From contig CALDFO010000471.1 in assembly GCA_937942205.1 (NCBI GenBank), positions 1 to 6,938 on the forward strand: a DNA stretch of 6,938 nt. The letters are read 5' to 3'. The stretch's first letter is position 1. Every line of letters begins with the position of its first letter. This DNA comes from an uncultured Alphaproteobacteria bacterium (GTDB lineage: Bacteria > Pseudomonadota > Alphaproteobacteria > Micropepsales > Micropepsaceae). This document shows, piece after piece, positions 1 to 5,092 of the stretch. Position numbers and translations under genes: made by a program. The notes below the pieces were generated by a model that ran no database searches, was not told the origin of the DNA, and was given only the letters and a program-made list of their open reading frames with translations.

Positions 1-40
1 AGAGCCTAAGGTCTTGGTGAAATTGCATAATGAGGCCGCG

Positions 41-304
41 ATGAGTCGGCTGGAACTGGCCCAGGAGCGCTTCCGGGCCGCCCTGGAAATCCTGGAGAAT
101 GCCGCGGATTCGGTGGGCGAGAACCTGGATTCGGCCGCCAAGGCGTCGGAACGGCTCGCCCAGGCCGATGCCGAGCGGGCGCGGCTGCTCGCCAAGGTCG
201 CCGATCTGGAGGAGCAGCTCGCGGCCCTGTCCGGAATCACCCAGGATGTCGAGAACCGGCTGGACGGCGCCATCGGCGAAATCCGCGCCGCGCTGGCCCG
301 CTAA
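41..304 (+). CDS. Small coiled-coil protein upstream of zapA, candidate ZauP-like (DUF4164-type) division protein
   Basis: Encodes about 87 residues from ATG 41. The protein is almost wholly helix-forming, rich in Ala, Glu, Leu and Arg, with heptad-like spacing (for example LLAKVADLEEQLAAL), so it is probably one long coiled coil. There is no signal peptide or membrane segment, which points to the cytoplasm. ATG 41 is preceded by GAGG at 32-35 with 5-base spacing. The frame is also open upstream with TTG 14 and GTG 17 and has no stop before the window edge, so a longer N terminus is possible. The stop lies 15 bases before zapA, which implies one operon. In Caulobacter a coiled-coil protein encoded next to ZapA (ZauP) works with ZapA to focus the Z-ring. 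Assigning that role here rests on position and coiled-coil character, not on a recognised catalytic motif. Confidence 0.75.
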   Translation: MSRLELAQERFRAALEILENAADSVGENLDSAAKASERLAQADAERARLLAKVADLEEQLAALSGITQDVENRLDGAIGEIRAALAR

Positions 305-319
305 GCTATCAGGAACGCC

Positions 320-679
320 ATGCCGCTTGTGAATGTGATGGTCAATTCCCGCGCCTATACCATCGCCTGCGATGACGGCGAGGAGGAGCATCTGAAGGAA
401 CTGGCCGCCCATGTCGACGCCAAGGCGCGCGAGGTGCTGAACGCGGTGGGGCAGGTGGGCGACGCCCGCATGATGCTGATGGCCGCCCTGCTGATCGCCG
501 ACGAGCATCACGACATGACCGCCAAGCTGGGCAAGACCGCCCAGGCCGTCAGCACCAGTTCCAGCGAGAAACAGTCGCTGCACCTGAAGGCGCAGCAGGC
601 CGAAAGCGCCGCCGCCGACGCGCTGGAAAGCGCGGCGAAAAAGCTGGAAGATATTGCCGCACGGCTCGCCCAAGCCTGA
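320..679 (+). CDS. zapA: Cell division protein ZapA
   Basis: 119 residues, close to the family's usual length of about 100 with a slightly longer tail. ZapA binds FtsZ in the cytoplasm and bundles protofilaments at the Z-ring. The N-terminal globular part (about residues 1-45) has the family pattern: a short beta strand (VNVMVNSRAYTIAC), then an acidic turn and a helix containing HLKELAAHVDAKAREV. Next comes the conserved helix with ARMMLMAALLIADE (about 49-62). The rest is Ala/Glu/Lys-rich and coiled-coil-like, as expected for the dimerisation region. ATG 320 is supported by AGGA at 311-314 with 5-base spacing. It follows the coiled-coil gene by 15 bases and precedes the 6S RNA candidate, the classical zapA-6S-fau order. 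Confidence 0.93.
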   Translation: MPLVNVMVNSRAYTIACDDGEEEHLKELAAHVDAKAREVLNAVGQVGDARMMLMAALLIADEHHDMTAKLGKTAQAVSTSSSEKQSLHLKAQQAESAAADALESAAKKLEDIAARLAQA

Positions 680-692
680 TGCTCAGCCCTTT

Positions 693-720
693 GTCATTCC
701 CGCGAAAGCGGGAATCCAAC
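693..720. repeat. Dispersed palindromic repeat (ATTCCCGC-GAAA-GCGGGAAT hairpin)
   Basis: A perfect 8-bp stem, ATTCCCGC (696-703) with GCGGGAAT (708-715), closed by a GAAA tetraloop and preceded by GTC. It begins 14 bases after the zapA stop. The core fits the ATTCCC-N8-GGGAAT pattern of the dispersed repeat known as dRS3 in Neisseria, and similar GTCATTCCCGCG...GGAATCC elements occur in many proteobacteria. The hairpin is followed by TTTT at 721-724, so it may also end or protect the zapA transcript. Its status as a multi-copy repeat is inferred from general knowledge, because only one copy is in this window. Confidence 0.65.
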
Positions 721-780
721 TTTTGCTGTCACCCCGGCCTGCCCTTTCTACGGCGGGGCAAAATCTCTCCGTCCGGCACT

Positions 781-808
781 TTCAACCGGCCCGCTGAAAG
801 CCTAAATT
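781..808 (+). promoter_or_regulatory. Possible promoter of the 6S RNA
   Basis: Just before the predicted 5' end of the 6S RNA there is a candidate -10 element TAAATT (803-808) and a poor -35 candidate TTCAAC (781-786), separated by 16 bases. A CTTTCA (779-784) / TGAAAG (795-800) inverted repeat overlaps the same stretch. The match to a sigma-70 consensus is weak. The placement relies mainly on the expected distance to the closing stem that starts at 811. Confidence 0.25.
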
Positions 809-810
809 GA

Positions 811-980
811 AAGCGGACGGATACTGTCTTGCGCGTCAGGTTAGCGATGCCCAGGGGCCTTAATGGTACTCACCGGGAGCTGTCCCTGACCGGGGCCGTG
901 GTCCTGGTCATATGGCGCCCACCTGCACTGCAGGCCCGTGAGGATCCAAACACCAACGGCAAGTACGGTTCCGTCCGCTT
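811..980 (+). ncRNA. ssrS: 6S RNA (RNA polymerase-binding regulatory RNA)
   Basis: 6S RNA mimics an open promoter and sequesters the housekeeping RNA polymerase holoenzyme. The evidence is structural and positional. An 11-bp perfect closing stem pairs AAGCGGACGGA (811-821) with TCCGTCCGCTT (970-980), enclosing about 170 nt, the usual size. A second pairing, GTCAGG (835-840) with CCTGAC (885-890), lies inside the 5' half. The 3' half contains GGCGCCCACCTG...CAGGCCCGTGAGG (914-943), which resembles the conserved stem region of alphaproteobacterial 6S RNAs. The RNA lies between zapA and the 5-formyltetrahydrofolate cyclo-ligase gene, the classical location. A TTTTT run (982-986) follows the stem. 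The exact ends are estimates. Confidence 0.85.
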
Positions 981-987
981 GTTTTTC
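970..987 (+). terminator. T-run at the 3' end of the 6S RNA
   Basis: The 3' arm of the 6S closing stem (970-980) is followed at once by GTTTTTC with TTTTT at 982-986. A GC-rich stem followed by a T-run could act as an intrinsic terminator or a processing boundary. The long distance between the stem arms makes it atypical. Confidence 0.4.
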
Positions 988-993
988 TGATGA

Positions 994-1092
994 CCCCCTC
1001 CGGTTTCAGCTTCCACGCGCTCGCTTCGCTCCGCGCGTTCGCTGAAACCACCTCCCCCTCCAGCGCGCTTCGCGCGCGAAGGGGAGGCGGGG
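994..1092. repeat. Two-hairpin dispersed repeat, copy 1
   Basis: Two adjacent hairpins begin after a CCCCCTC run. Hairpin 1 pairs GGTTTCAGC (1002-1010) with GCTGAAACC (1041-1049) and has an inner ACGCG/CGCGT stem. Hairpin 2 pairs CCTCCCC (1051-1057) with GGGGAGG (1081-1087) and has an inner GCGCG/CGCGC stem. The same layout, with different stem sequences, recurs at 2705-2790. Compensating stem differences between copies suggest a repeat whose structure is conserved more than its sequence. It sits between the 6S RNA and fau, ending about 25 bases before the fau ATG. Confidence 0.75.
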
Positions 1093-1114
1093 TTGTGCTA
1101 ATGTCGTTTTCCGA

Positions 1115-1666
1115 ATGTCCGAGACTCAGACCAACAAAACCGAATTACGCCGCGCCGCGCGGGAAAGACGTTACGCGCTGGCGGACAAAACCTTCGCCGC
1201 CGCTATCGCCCGCCATGCCGGGGCCCTTGCCATTCCCAAGGGTGCGATTGTGGGTGCGTATCACGCCCTGCCGGACGAGGCCGATCCCGCCCTGCTGATC
1301 GAGCGGCTGGTGGCGCTGGGTTGCCATGCCGCCTTCCCGCGCGTGGCCGGGCGGGGCCTGCCGCTGGAATTCCACCGCATCCCCGATGGTGAGGTGCTGG
1401 CGCCGGGCGCCTTCGGCATCCACGAGCCGATGGATATCTGGCCGCGCGCGGTGCCCGATGTGCTGCTGGTGCCGCTGCTGGCCTTTGACGGCACGGGGCG
1501 GCGGCTGGGCTATGGCGGCGGCTTCTACGACAGAACCCTGGAAATCCTGAAAGTACCGGCCATCGGCATCGCCTATGCCGGGCAGGAAGTCTCCTCGCTT
1601 CCGGCAGAGCCGCATGATATGGCCCTGGACGCCATCCTGACGGAACACGGCCTGCGGCGCTTCTGA
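1115..1666 (+). CDS. fau: 5-formyltetrahydrofolate cyclo-ligase (5,10-methenyltetrahydrofolate synthetase)
   Basis: 183 residues, normal for the family (ygfA/fau, MTHFS). This cytoplasmic enzyme uses ATP to convert 5-formyl-THF to 5,10-methenyl-THF, returning the storage form of folate to one-carbon metabolism. The N terminus has the basic helix KTELRRAARERR (8-19). FGIHEP (100-105) and the signature LLAFDGTGRRLGYGGGFYDR (121-140), the glycine-rich nucleotide/folate-binding loop, are clear. EPHD (165-168) and a TEHGL segment close the protein, as expected. ATG 1115 gives the expected N terminus, but no good Shine-Dalgarno lies before it; the only purine-rich stretch is the repeat edge at 1081-1092, too far away. 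It follows the 6S RNA and is translationally linked to the next gene (TGATG, one-base overlap). Confidence 0.95.
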   Translation: MSETQTNKTELRRAARERRYALADKTFAAAIARHAGALAIPKGAIVGAYHALPDEADPALLIERLVALGCHAAFPRVAGRGLPLEFHRIPDGEVLAPGAFGIHEPMDIWPRAVPDVLLVPLLAFDGTGRRLGYGGGFYDRTLEILKVPAIGIAYAGQEVSSLPAEPHDMALDAILTEHGLRRF

Positions 1667-2475
1667 TGAACATTCTTTTCCTGGGCGATATCATCGGCAA
1701 GCCCGGCCGTGACGCGGTGCATGACCAGTTGCCGCGCCTGCGCGCCAGCCTGAACCTCGATCTGGTGATCGCCAATGGCGAGAATGCGGCGGGCGGCTTC
1801 GGCCTGACCCGCGCCATCGCCGAGGAGTTCTTCGCCATGGGCATTGATGTGATCTCCACCGGCAATCACTGGGCCGACCAGAAGGAGATCTACGGCGTCA
1901 TCGCGGCCGAGGACCGTATCCTGCGTCCCGCCAACTATCCCAAGGGCACGCCGGGCCGCGGCGCCAATCTCTATCAGACGCCGGGCGGCAGCGTGCTGGT
2001 GGTCAATGTGATGGGCCGGGTCTTCATGGATGCGCTGGACGATCCCTTCGCCGCGGTGGAGCGCGAACTGTCCGCCTGCCCGCTGGGCGAGGGCGCCGAC
2101 GCCATCGTGGTGGACATCCATGCCGAGGCGACATCCGAGAAGATGGCGATGGGCCATTTCTGCGACGGCCGCGCCAGCCTGGTGGTCGGCACCCACCAGC
2201 ATGTGCCCACCGGCGACGCGCAGATTTTTCCCGGCGGAACCGCCTTCCAATGCGACGCGGGGGCCTGCGCCGACTATGACTCGGTGATCGGCATGGACAA
2301 GGCCGAGCCCTTGCAGCGTTTTACCCGCAAGCTGTCGTCACAGCGTTTCAGCCCCGCCGCCGGTCCGGCCACCGTCTGCGGCGTGTTCGTGCAGACCGGC
2401 GCGAACGGCCTGGCCACCCGCATCGACCCGGTGCGGGTCGGCGGACGGCTGAAACAGGCGCTGCCGCAGCTTTAG
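1666..2475 (+). CDS. ymdB: YmdB-family metallophosphoesterase (TIGR00282)
   Basis: 269 residues, the usual length for the family, whose members are dinuclear-metal phosphodiesterases. Bacillus YmdB hydrolyses 2',3'- and 3',5'-cyclic nucleotides; the physiological substrate in alphaproteobacteria is not clear. The metal-site motifs are intact: GDIIG with D8, NGEN with E39 and N40, GNH with N67 and H68, IHAEATSE with H152, and GTHQH with H177 and H179. DYDSVIGM (203-210) near the C terminus is also typical, although the preceding segment reads CDAGACA rather than the more common T-D-x-G-M. There is no signal peptide, so it is cytoplasmic. The start overlaps the fau stop (TGATG) and no separate ribosome site is evident, so translation is probably coupled. 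Its stop (2473-2475) overlaps the stop of a - strand reading frame. Confidence 0.93.
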   Translation: MNILFLGDIIGKPGRDAVHDQLPRLRASLNLDLVIANGENAAGGFGLTRAIAEEFFAMGIDVISTGNHWADQKEIYGVIAAEDRILRPANYPKGTPGRGANLYQTPGGSVLVVNVMGRVFMDALDDPFAAVERELSACPLGEGADAIVVDIHAEATSEKMAMGHFCDGRASLVVGTHQHVPTGDAQIFPGGTAFQCDAGACADYDSVIGMDKAEPLQRFTRKLSSQRFSPAAGPATVCGVFVQTGANGLATRIDPVRVGGRLKQALPQL

Positions 2476-2672
2476 GGTGCGGCCGCCTGATCGCGGCGGG
2501 CCGCATAGCTGTCTTGGATCTGGCGGAAATCCGCCGGCGGCAATTGTTTCACCGCATAGGTGGGCCATTTGCCGGGATCGCCATAATCGTCCAGCGAGCC
2601 GTCGGCGATCTTACTCAGCAGGCAGAGCAGGTCCGTGAAACCGCCACAAGGCAGCAGCGCGGGCGAATGCAC
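2472..2672 (-). CDS. Unrecognised short protein or 3' remnant of a repeat-truncated gene
   Basis: From a possible GTG at 2672 this frame encodes 66 residues ending in DQAAAP. I do not recognise the family. It looks genuinely coding: GC-rich third positions dominate, and residues such as TDLLCLLSKIADGSLDDYGD and KWPTYAVKQLPPADFRQI have ordinary composition, unlike the Arg/Pro/Ala-rich shadow frames nearby. Coding-like sequence continues upstream (HWRQEWARVHS) to about 2704, where the two-hairpin repeat begins and plausible coding stops. The GTG is an uncertain start: AGGA lies 10 bases ahead of it. The simplest reading is the 3' end of a gene whose 5' part was lost or displaced at the repeat. 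A genuine small gene is the alternative. Its TAA overlaps the ymdB stop on the opposite strand. Confidence 0.4.
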   Translation of the reverse strand: MHSPALLPCGGFTDLLCLLSKIADGSLDDYGDPGKWPTYAVKQLPPADFRQIQDSYAARRDQAAAP

Positions 2673-2808
2673 GCGCGCCCATTCCTGCCGCCAATGCGAG
2701 ATCGCCCCCCTCTGTCGCAGCTCAGGTTTGCTCCGCAAACACATCGCTGCGCCATCTCCCCCCGCACGGCGCTGTGCGCCGCGGGAGGAGTGGGCACGGG
2801 TGCAGGCG
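2666..2808. repeat. Imperfect outer inverted repeat bracketing repeat copy 2
   Basis: The + strand at 2787-2808 (GGAGTGGGCACGGGTGCAGG + CG) and the reverse complement of roughly 2666-2687 (GGAATGGGCGCGCGTGCATT + CG) agree at 17 of 22 positions by hand alignment. The arms lie outside the two hairpins, so the whole 143-base segment is a large imperfect palindrome. Copy 1 of the repeat lacks these arms. They may be part of a longer version of the element, or a chance match in GC-rich DNA. Confidence 0.4.
2705..2790. repeat. Two-hairpin dispersed repeat, copy 2
   Basis: Same architecture as copy 1 at 994-1092: a CCCCCCTC run, then two hairpins. Hairpin 1 pairs CGCAGC (2716-2721) with GCTGCG (2746-2751) and has an inner GTTTGC (2726-2731) / GCAAAC (2735-2740) stem. 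Hairpin 2 pairs CTCCCCCCGC (2756-2765) with GCGGGAGGAG (2781-2790), with one mismatch, and has an inner CGGCGC (2767-2772) / GCGCCG (2776-2781) stem. It fills the space between the ahpD stop and the coding remnant at 2472-2672. No T-run follows on either strand, so it is not an obvious intrinsic terminator for ahpD. Confidence 0.75.
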
Positions 2809-3366
2809 TTACGCCGCGACAGCGTTCGCCGCCAGGTCGGCGCTATGGGCTTCGCCGTCCAGGGTGGCGGCCACCGCATGGACGGTGGCGGCGATCCGCA
2901 CCGCGGCCTGGACCTGTTCGGCGGACAGGCCCCCGTCGCGCAGAATCTTTTCATGGCTGTCGATGCAGGCGCCGCAGCCGTTGATGGCCGACACCGCCAG
3001 GCACCACAATTCGAAGTCCACCTTGTCCACGCCGGGCTTGCCGATCACGTTCATCCGCAGCCGGGCGGGCAGCGTCTTATAGTCGGGCGCCGAGGCCAGG
3101 TGGTTGAAGCGGTAATAGATGTTGTTCATCGCCATGATGCTGGCGGCGGCGCGGGCGGCGTTCAGCGCCTCGGGCGACAGCTTGGACGCGAACTCGCTGA
3201 AGATCGCGTTGGTGGTGGAGCGCTCGCGGCTGGCCAGCGCCACGGCGATGAAGGTGCCGGCGCGCTGCTGCTCGGTCAGCAAGGTTTCCTGGGCCAGCGA
3301 CGAGAGGTTCAGCTTCAGGTCCTTGGCGTATTCGGGCAGGGCGTTCTTCAGCGCTTCGATGCTCAT
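2809..3366 (-). CDS. ahpD: Alkyl hydroperoxide reductase AhpD (CxxC carboxymuconolactone decarboxylase-fold protein)
   Basis: 185 residues, normal length for AhpD. AhpD is a cytoplasmic thiol reductant that recycles oxidised AhpC and has weak peroxidase activity itself. The active-site segment is [23 protein letters not shown]119, C131, C134 and H138 correspond to Glu118, Cys130, Cys133 and His137 of the Mycobacterium tuberculosis protein. The residue matching its His132 is Ala133 here. The N-terminal half ([18 protein letters not shown], then [10 protein letters not shown]) follows the family pattern. ATG 3366 is preceded by AAGGA (complement of 3374-3378) with 7-base spacing. It lies 156 bases downstream of ahpC on the same strand with an intrinsic terminator between them, so it is probably expressed by readthrough or from its own promoter. 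Confidence 0.95.
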   Translation of the reverse strand: MSIEALKNALPEYAKDLKLNLSSLAQETLLTEQQRAGTFIAVALASRERSTTNAIFSEFASKLSPEALNAARAAASIMAMNNIYYRFNHLASAPDYKTLPARLRMNVIGKPGVDKVDFELWCLAVSAINGCGACIDSHEKILRDGGLSAEQVQAAVRIAATVHAVAATLDGEAHSADLAANAVAA

Positions 3367-3406
3367 GGGATTTTCCTTGGCTTTGGAATGTCGGGGGCAT
3401 GTCGGG

Positions 3407-3439
3407 AGAAAAGCGCCCCCATCCTGTCGGATGGGGGCG
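3407..3439 (-). terminator. Intrinsic terminator between ahpC and ahpD
   Basis: A perfect 11-bp GC-rich stem, CGCCCCCATCC (3414-3424) with GGATGGGGGCG (3429-3439), has a 4-base loop. On the - strand it is followed directly by CTTTTCTC (AAAA on + at 3409-3412), the form of a rho-independent terminator for ahpC. It lies about 84 bases after the ahpC stop and 41 bases before the ahpD ATG, so it could reduce ahpD expression relative to ahpC. Confidence 0.8.
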
Positions 3440-3522
3440 AAGTGAGCGCCGCCGCGATTGGGGGAGCGGGGGCGCTTGCGTTCGGTTTGGTCGCGCCGCC
3501 CGACACAGGCGGTCGCTCCCGG

Positions 3523-4065
3523 TCAGGCCGCCGGCTTCAGGACGTCTTCGCCCTTGTTCCAGTTGCAGGGGCACAGCTCGTCGGTCTGAAGCGCGTCGAG
3601 CACGCGCAGCACTTCCTGCGGATTGCGGCCCACGCTCATGTCGGTGACATAGGCGAAGCGGATGATGCCGTCCGGGTCCACCAGGAAGGTGGCGCGCTTG
3701 GCGACGCCGGCTTCCTCGTCAAGGACGCCCAGCGCCGAGGTGAGGCGGCGGTTGGTGTCCGCCAGCATCGCGAAGGGCAGGTCCTTGAGGTCGGCATGGT
3801 TGTTGCGCCAGGCCAGATGGACGAACTCGCTGTCGGTGGAGACGCCATAGACCACGGTGTCGCGGTCCTGGAAGTCGCCGTTCAGCTTGCCGAAGCCCGC
3901 GATCTCGGTGGGGCAGACGAAGGTGAAGTCCTTGGGCCAGAAAAAGACGAGTTTCCACTTGCCCTTGTCGCTGTTCTGGTCGAAAGCCTGGAAGGCGTCG
4001 GCCGGGTTGGTCGAAACCACGCCCTGGACGGAAAAATCGGGGAACTTGTCGCCAATGGTCAGCAT
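3523..4065 (-). CDS. ahpC: Peroxiredoxin AhpC (alkyl hydroperoxide reductase subunit C, mycobacterial type)
   Basis: 180 residues. A cytoplasmic thiol peroxidase that reduces hydrogen peroxide, organic hydroperoxides and peroxynitrite. The peroxidatic cysteine is C51 in DFTFVCPTEI, with T48 and R124 (AKRATFLVDPDG) completing the usual active site. The C terminus carries two further cysteines, C165 and C167 in DELCPCNWNKGE. This three-cysteine layout and the CNW-KG tail match M. tuberculosis AhpC (C61, C174, C176) more than the enteric AhpC served by AhpF, and fit the neighbouring ahpD as its electron donor. ATG 4065 has GGAG (complement of 4073-4076) 7 bases ahead. A candidate promoter/operator lies at 4104-4130 and a strong terminator follows at 3407-3439. 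Confidence 0.96.
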   Translation of the reverse strand: MLTIGDKFPDFSVQGVVSTNPADAFQAFDQNSDKGKWKLVFFWPKDFTFVCPTEIAGFGKLNGDFQDRDTVVYGVSTDSEFVHLAWRNNHADLKDLPFAMLADTNRRLTSALGVLDEEAGVAKRATFLVDPDGIIRFAYVTDMSVGRNPQEVLRVLDALQTDELCPCNWNKGEDVLKPAA

Positions 4066-4103
4066 TTGTGCACTCCGGTACTGTGTTTCTGTTGAGATTG
4101 CAA

Positions 4104-4130
4104 GTTAGAACTGTTCCAAAGTTAGATCAA
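4104..4130 (-). promoter_or_regulatory. Candidate ahpC promoter with overlapping palindrome
   Basis: Reading the - strand, TTGATC (4130-4125) and TCTAAC (4109-4104) could serve as -35 and -10, although the 15-base spacer is short. Within them lies a near-perfect 15-bp palindrome, TTGGAACAGTTCTAA (4119-4105), and an 8-base direct repeat TCTAACTT recurs with a 17-base period (4126-4119 and 4109-4102). Such symmetry suggests an operator for a peroxide- or metal-responsive regulator. It does not clearly match the OxyR ATAG/CTAT spacing or the alphaproteobacterial LexA direct repeat. Confidence 0.4.
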
Positions 4131-4133
4131 GAG

Positions 4134-4172
4134 AAAAGCGGCCCCCGACCCTGGATTTTCTGTCGCAGGGTC
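4134..4172 (-). terminator. Weak hairpin and T-run after the MBL-fold gene
   Basis: GACCCTG (4147-4153) pairs with CAGGGTC (4166-4172) around a 12-base loop. On the - strand the stem is followed by GGGGGCCGC and then TTTTCTC (AAAA on + at 4134-4137). The short stem, large loop and 9-base gap before the T-run make termination uncertain. It lies between the MBL-fold gene and the ahpC promoter candidate, where a terminator would be expected. Confidence 0.35.
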
Positions 4173-4194
4173 CAGTCTGGTCTGCCAGTCTGGT
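4172..4194. repeat. Short tandem pair of CCAGTCTGGT
   Basis: CCAGTCTGGT occurs at 4172-4181 and again at 4185-4194, separated by CTG (13-base period). Each unit contains the palindrome CCAG-T-CTGG. The pair lies between the stop of the MBL-fold gene and the weak hairpin, and could form an alternative 3' structure in that transcript or a protein-binding site. Confidence 0.5.
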
Positions 4195-4210
4195 TTGTAA
4201 GGGTGGGACG

Positions 4211-5092
4211 TCAGGGCTTGGCGGTGGCCTGTTGCCGAGCCAGCTCGGCTTCAAAGGCGGTTTTCTGAGCGGCCAGAAAACTCGGCAGCTCACCGGAGTC
4301 GACAAAGGGATTGGCCGCGCCCGGTTTCACCCGCGCCAGCTTGTCCTTCATGCCGAACTGGTCGCCATGCGGCGCCAGAAAGACATCGGCCTTCATCTTG
4401 TCCAGCTTGGCGAACCCGGCGCGATACCGCGCCACGATGTCGGGATAGCCTGTGTTGCCCACCAGCGGATTGCCCGCCACGCTGATCGAGCAGAAGAACA
4501 TCACCTGATGGGTCACGCCCTTGTCGGTCAAAGGCATGGTCCAGGTCGTGCATCCGGGCGTGTGGGCGGGCGTGATGTGCGCGGTCAGGGTGACGCCGCC
4601 CAGGCTGAAGCTGTCGCCGTCCTGGAAGGCGCGGTCCACATGCACGGGTGGCGCGTCCACCTTGGCGGCCGGACCCCAGCCGATATGGCCGCTTTCCAGG
4701 ATCGGGCGATCGGCGGCGCTGGCATAGAGGCGCGCGCCGCTGTCGGCTTTCAGTTTGGCCAGTCCGCCGGAATGGTCGAAATGGGCGTGGCTGTTCAGCA
4801 GGATCTTCACATCCTTGATGTCGAAGCCCAGCGCCTTGATGTTGGCCGCGATCGGGGCGGCGCTTTCGGGCAGGCCGCCATCGGTGAGGATATGGCCCTG
4901 CGGGGTGGTGATCAGAAAGGCGCTGACCCCGGCCATGCCGACATAATAGACGTTGCCGATGACGCGGAACGGCTTGACCGGCTGGTTCCAGCCGATGCGG
5001 GTCTTGCTGAACACCGGATCGCCCGGCGGCTGGGCTGTTGCGACAGGCGTTCCCAACAGCAGAACCAGCGCCGTCATGGGAAGCCGCTTCAT
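4211..5092 (-). CDS. Secreted subclass-B3-type metallo-beta-lactamase-fold hydrolase
   Basis: 293 residues from ATG 5092, typical of B3 enzymes. A signal peptide is visible: MKR, a hydrophobic core (ALVLLLG) and probable cleavage after ATA near residue 20, giving a periplasmic protein. The zinc ligands of subclass B3 are all present: SHAHFDH (H102, H104, D106, H107), AHTPG (H177) and APHGDQ (H242), matching H116/H118/D120/H121/H196/H263 in standard numbering. The B3 segment CSISVAGNPL (201-210) follows the third motif. B3 enzymes hydrolyse beta-lactams including carbapenems, but relatives include non-lactamase hydrolases and MBL-fold proteins linked to quinoprotein systems, so the substrate is open. 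The start overlaps the dehydrogenase stop (ATGA), with GGAG 8 bases ahead. The frame is open to 5401, but that extension is antisense-like sequence over the dehydrogenase. An internal M6 is a less likely start. Confidence 0.88.
   Translation of the reverse strand: MKRLPMTALVLLLGTPVATAQPPGDPVFSKTRIGWNQPVKPFRVIGNVYYVGMAGVSAFLITTPQGHILTDGGLPESAAPIAANIKALGFDIKDVKILLNSHAHFDHSGGLAKLKADSGARLYASAADRPILESGHIGWGPAAKVDAPPVHVDRAFQDGDSFSLGGVTLTAHITPAHTPGCTTWTMPLTDKGVTHQVMFFCSISVAGNPLVGNTGYPDIVARYRAGFAKLDKMKADVFLAPHGDQFGMKDKLARVKPGAANPFVDSGELPSFLAAQKTAFEAELARQQATAKP

Noticed and set aside
691..1092. CRISPR-like array
   Set aside because: The repeats are single hairpins of different sequence without regular spacers, and no cas genes are present.
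990..1298. 102-residue open frame on the + strand
   Set aside because: It starts inside the hairpin repeat and then shadows the fau gene in another frame.
1573..2250. 225-residue open frame on the - strand
   Set aside because: It is antisense to the YmdB-family gene, whose metal ligands are all intact on the + strand.
2673..2954. Extension of the remnant frame upstream to 2954
   Set aside because: Beyond about 2704 it runs through the two-hairpin repeat and antisense-frame sequence of ahpD and loses coding character.
2635..4095. Long 486-residue open frame on the + strand
   Set aside because: It is antisense to ahpD and ahpC, whose motifs are unmistakable. Its Gly/Val/His-rich composition is typical of a shadow frame in GC-rich DNA.
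4105..4119. LexA box upstream of ahpC
   Set aside because: The site reads GAAC-A-GTTC, an inverted pair with a 1-base centre. The alphaproteobacterial LexA site is a direct GTTC repeat with 7-base spacing.
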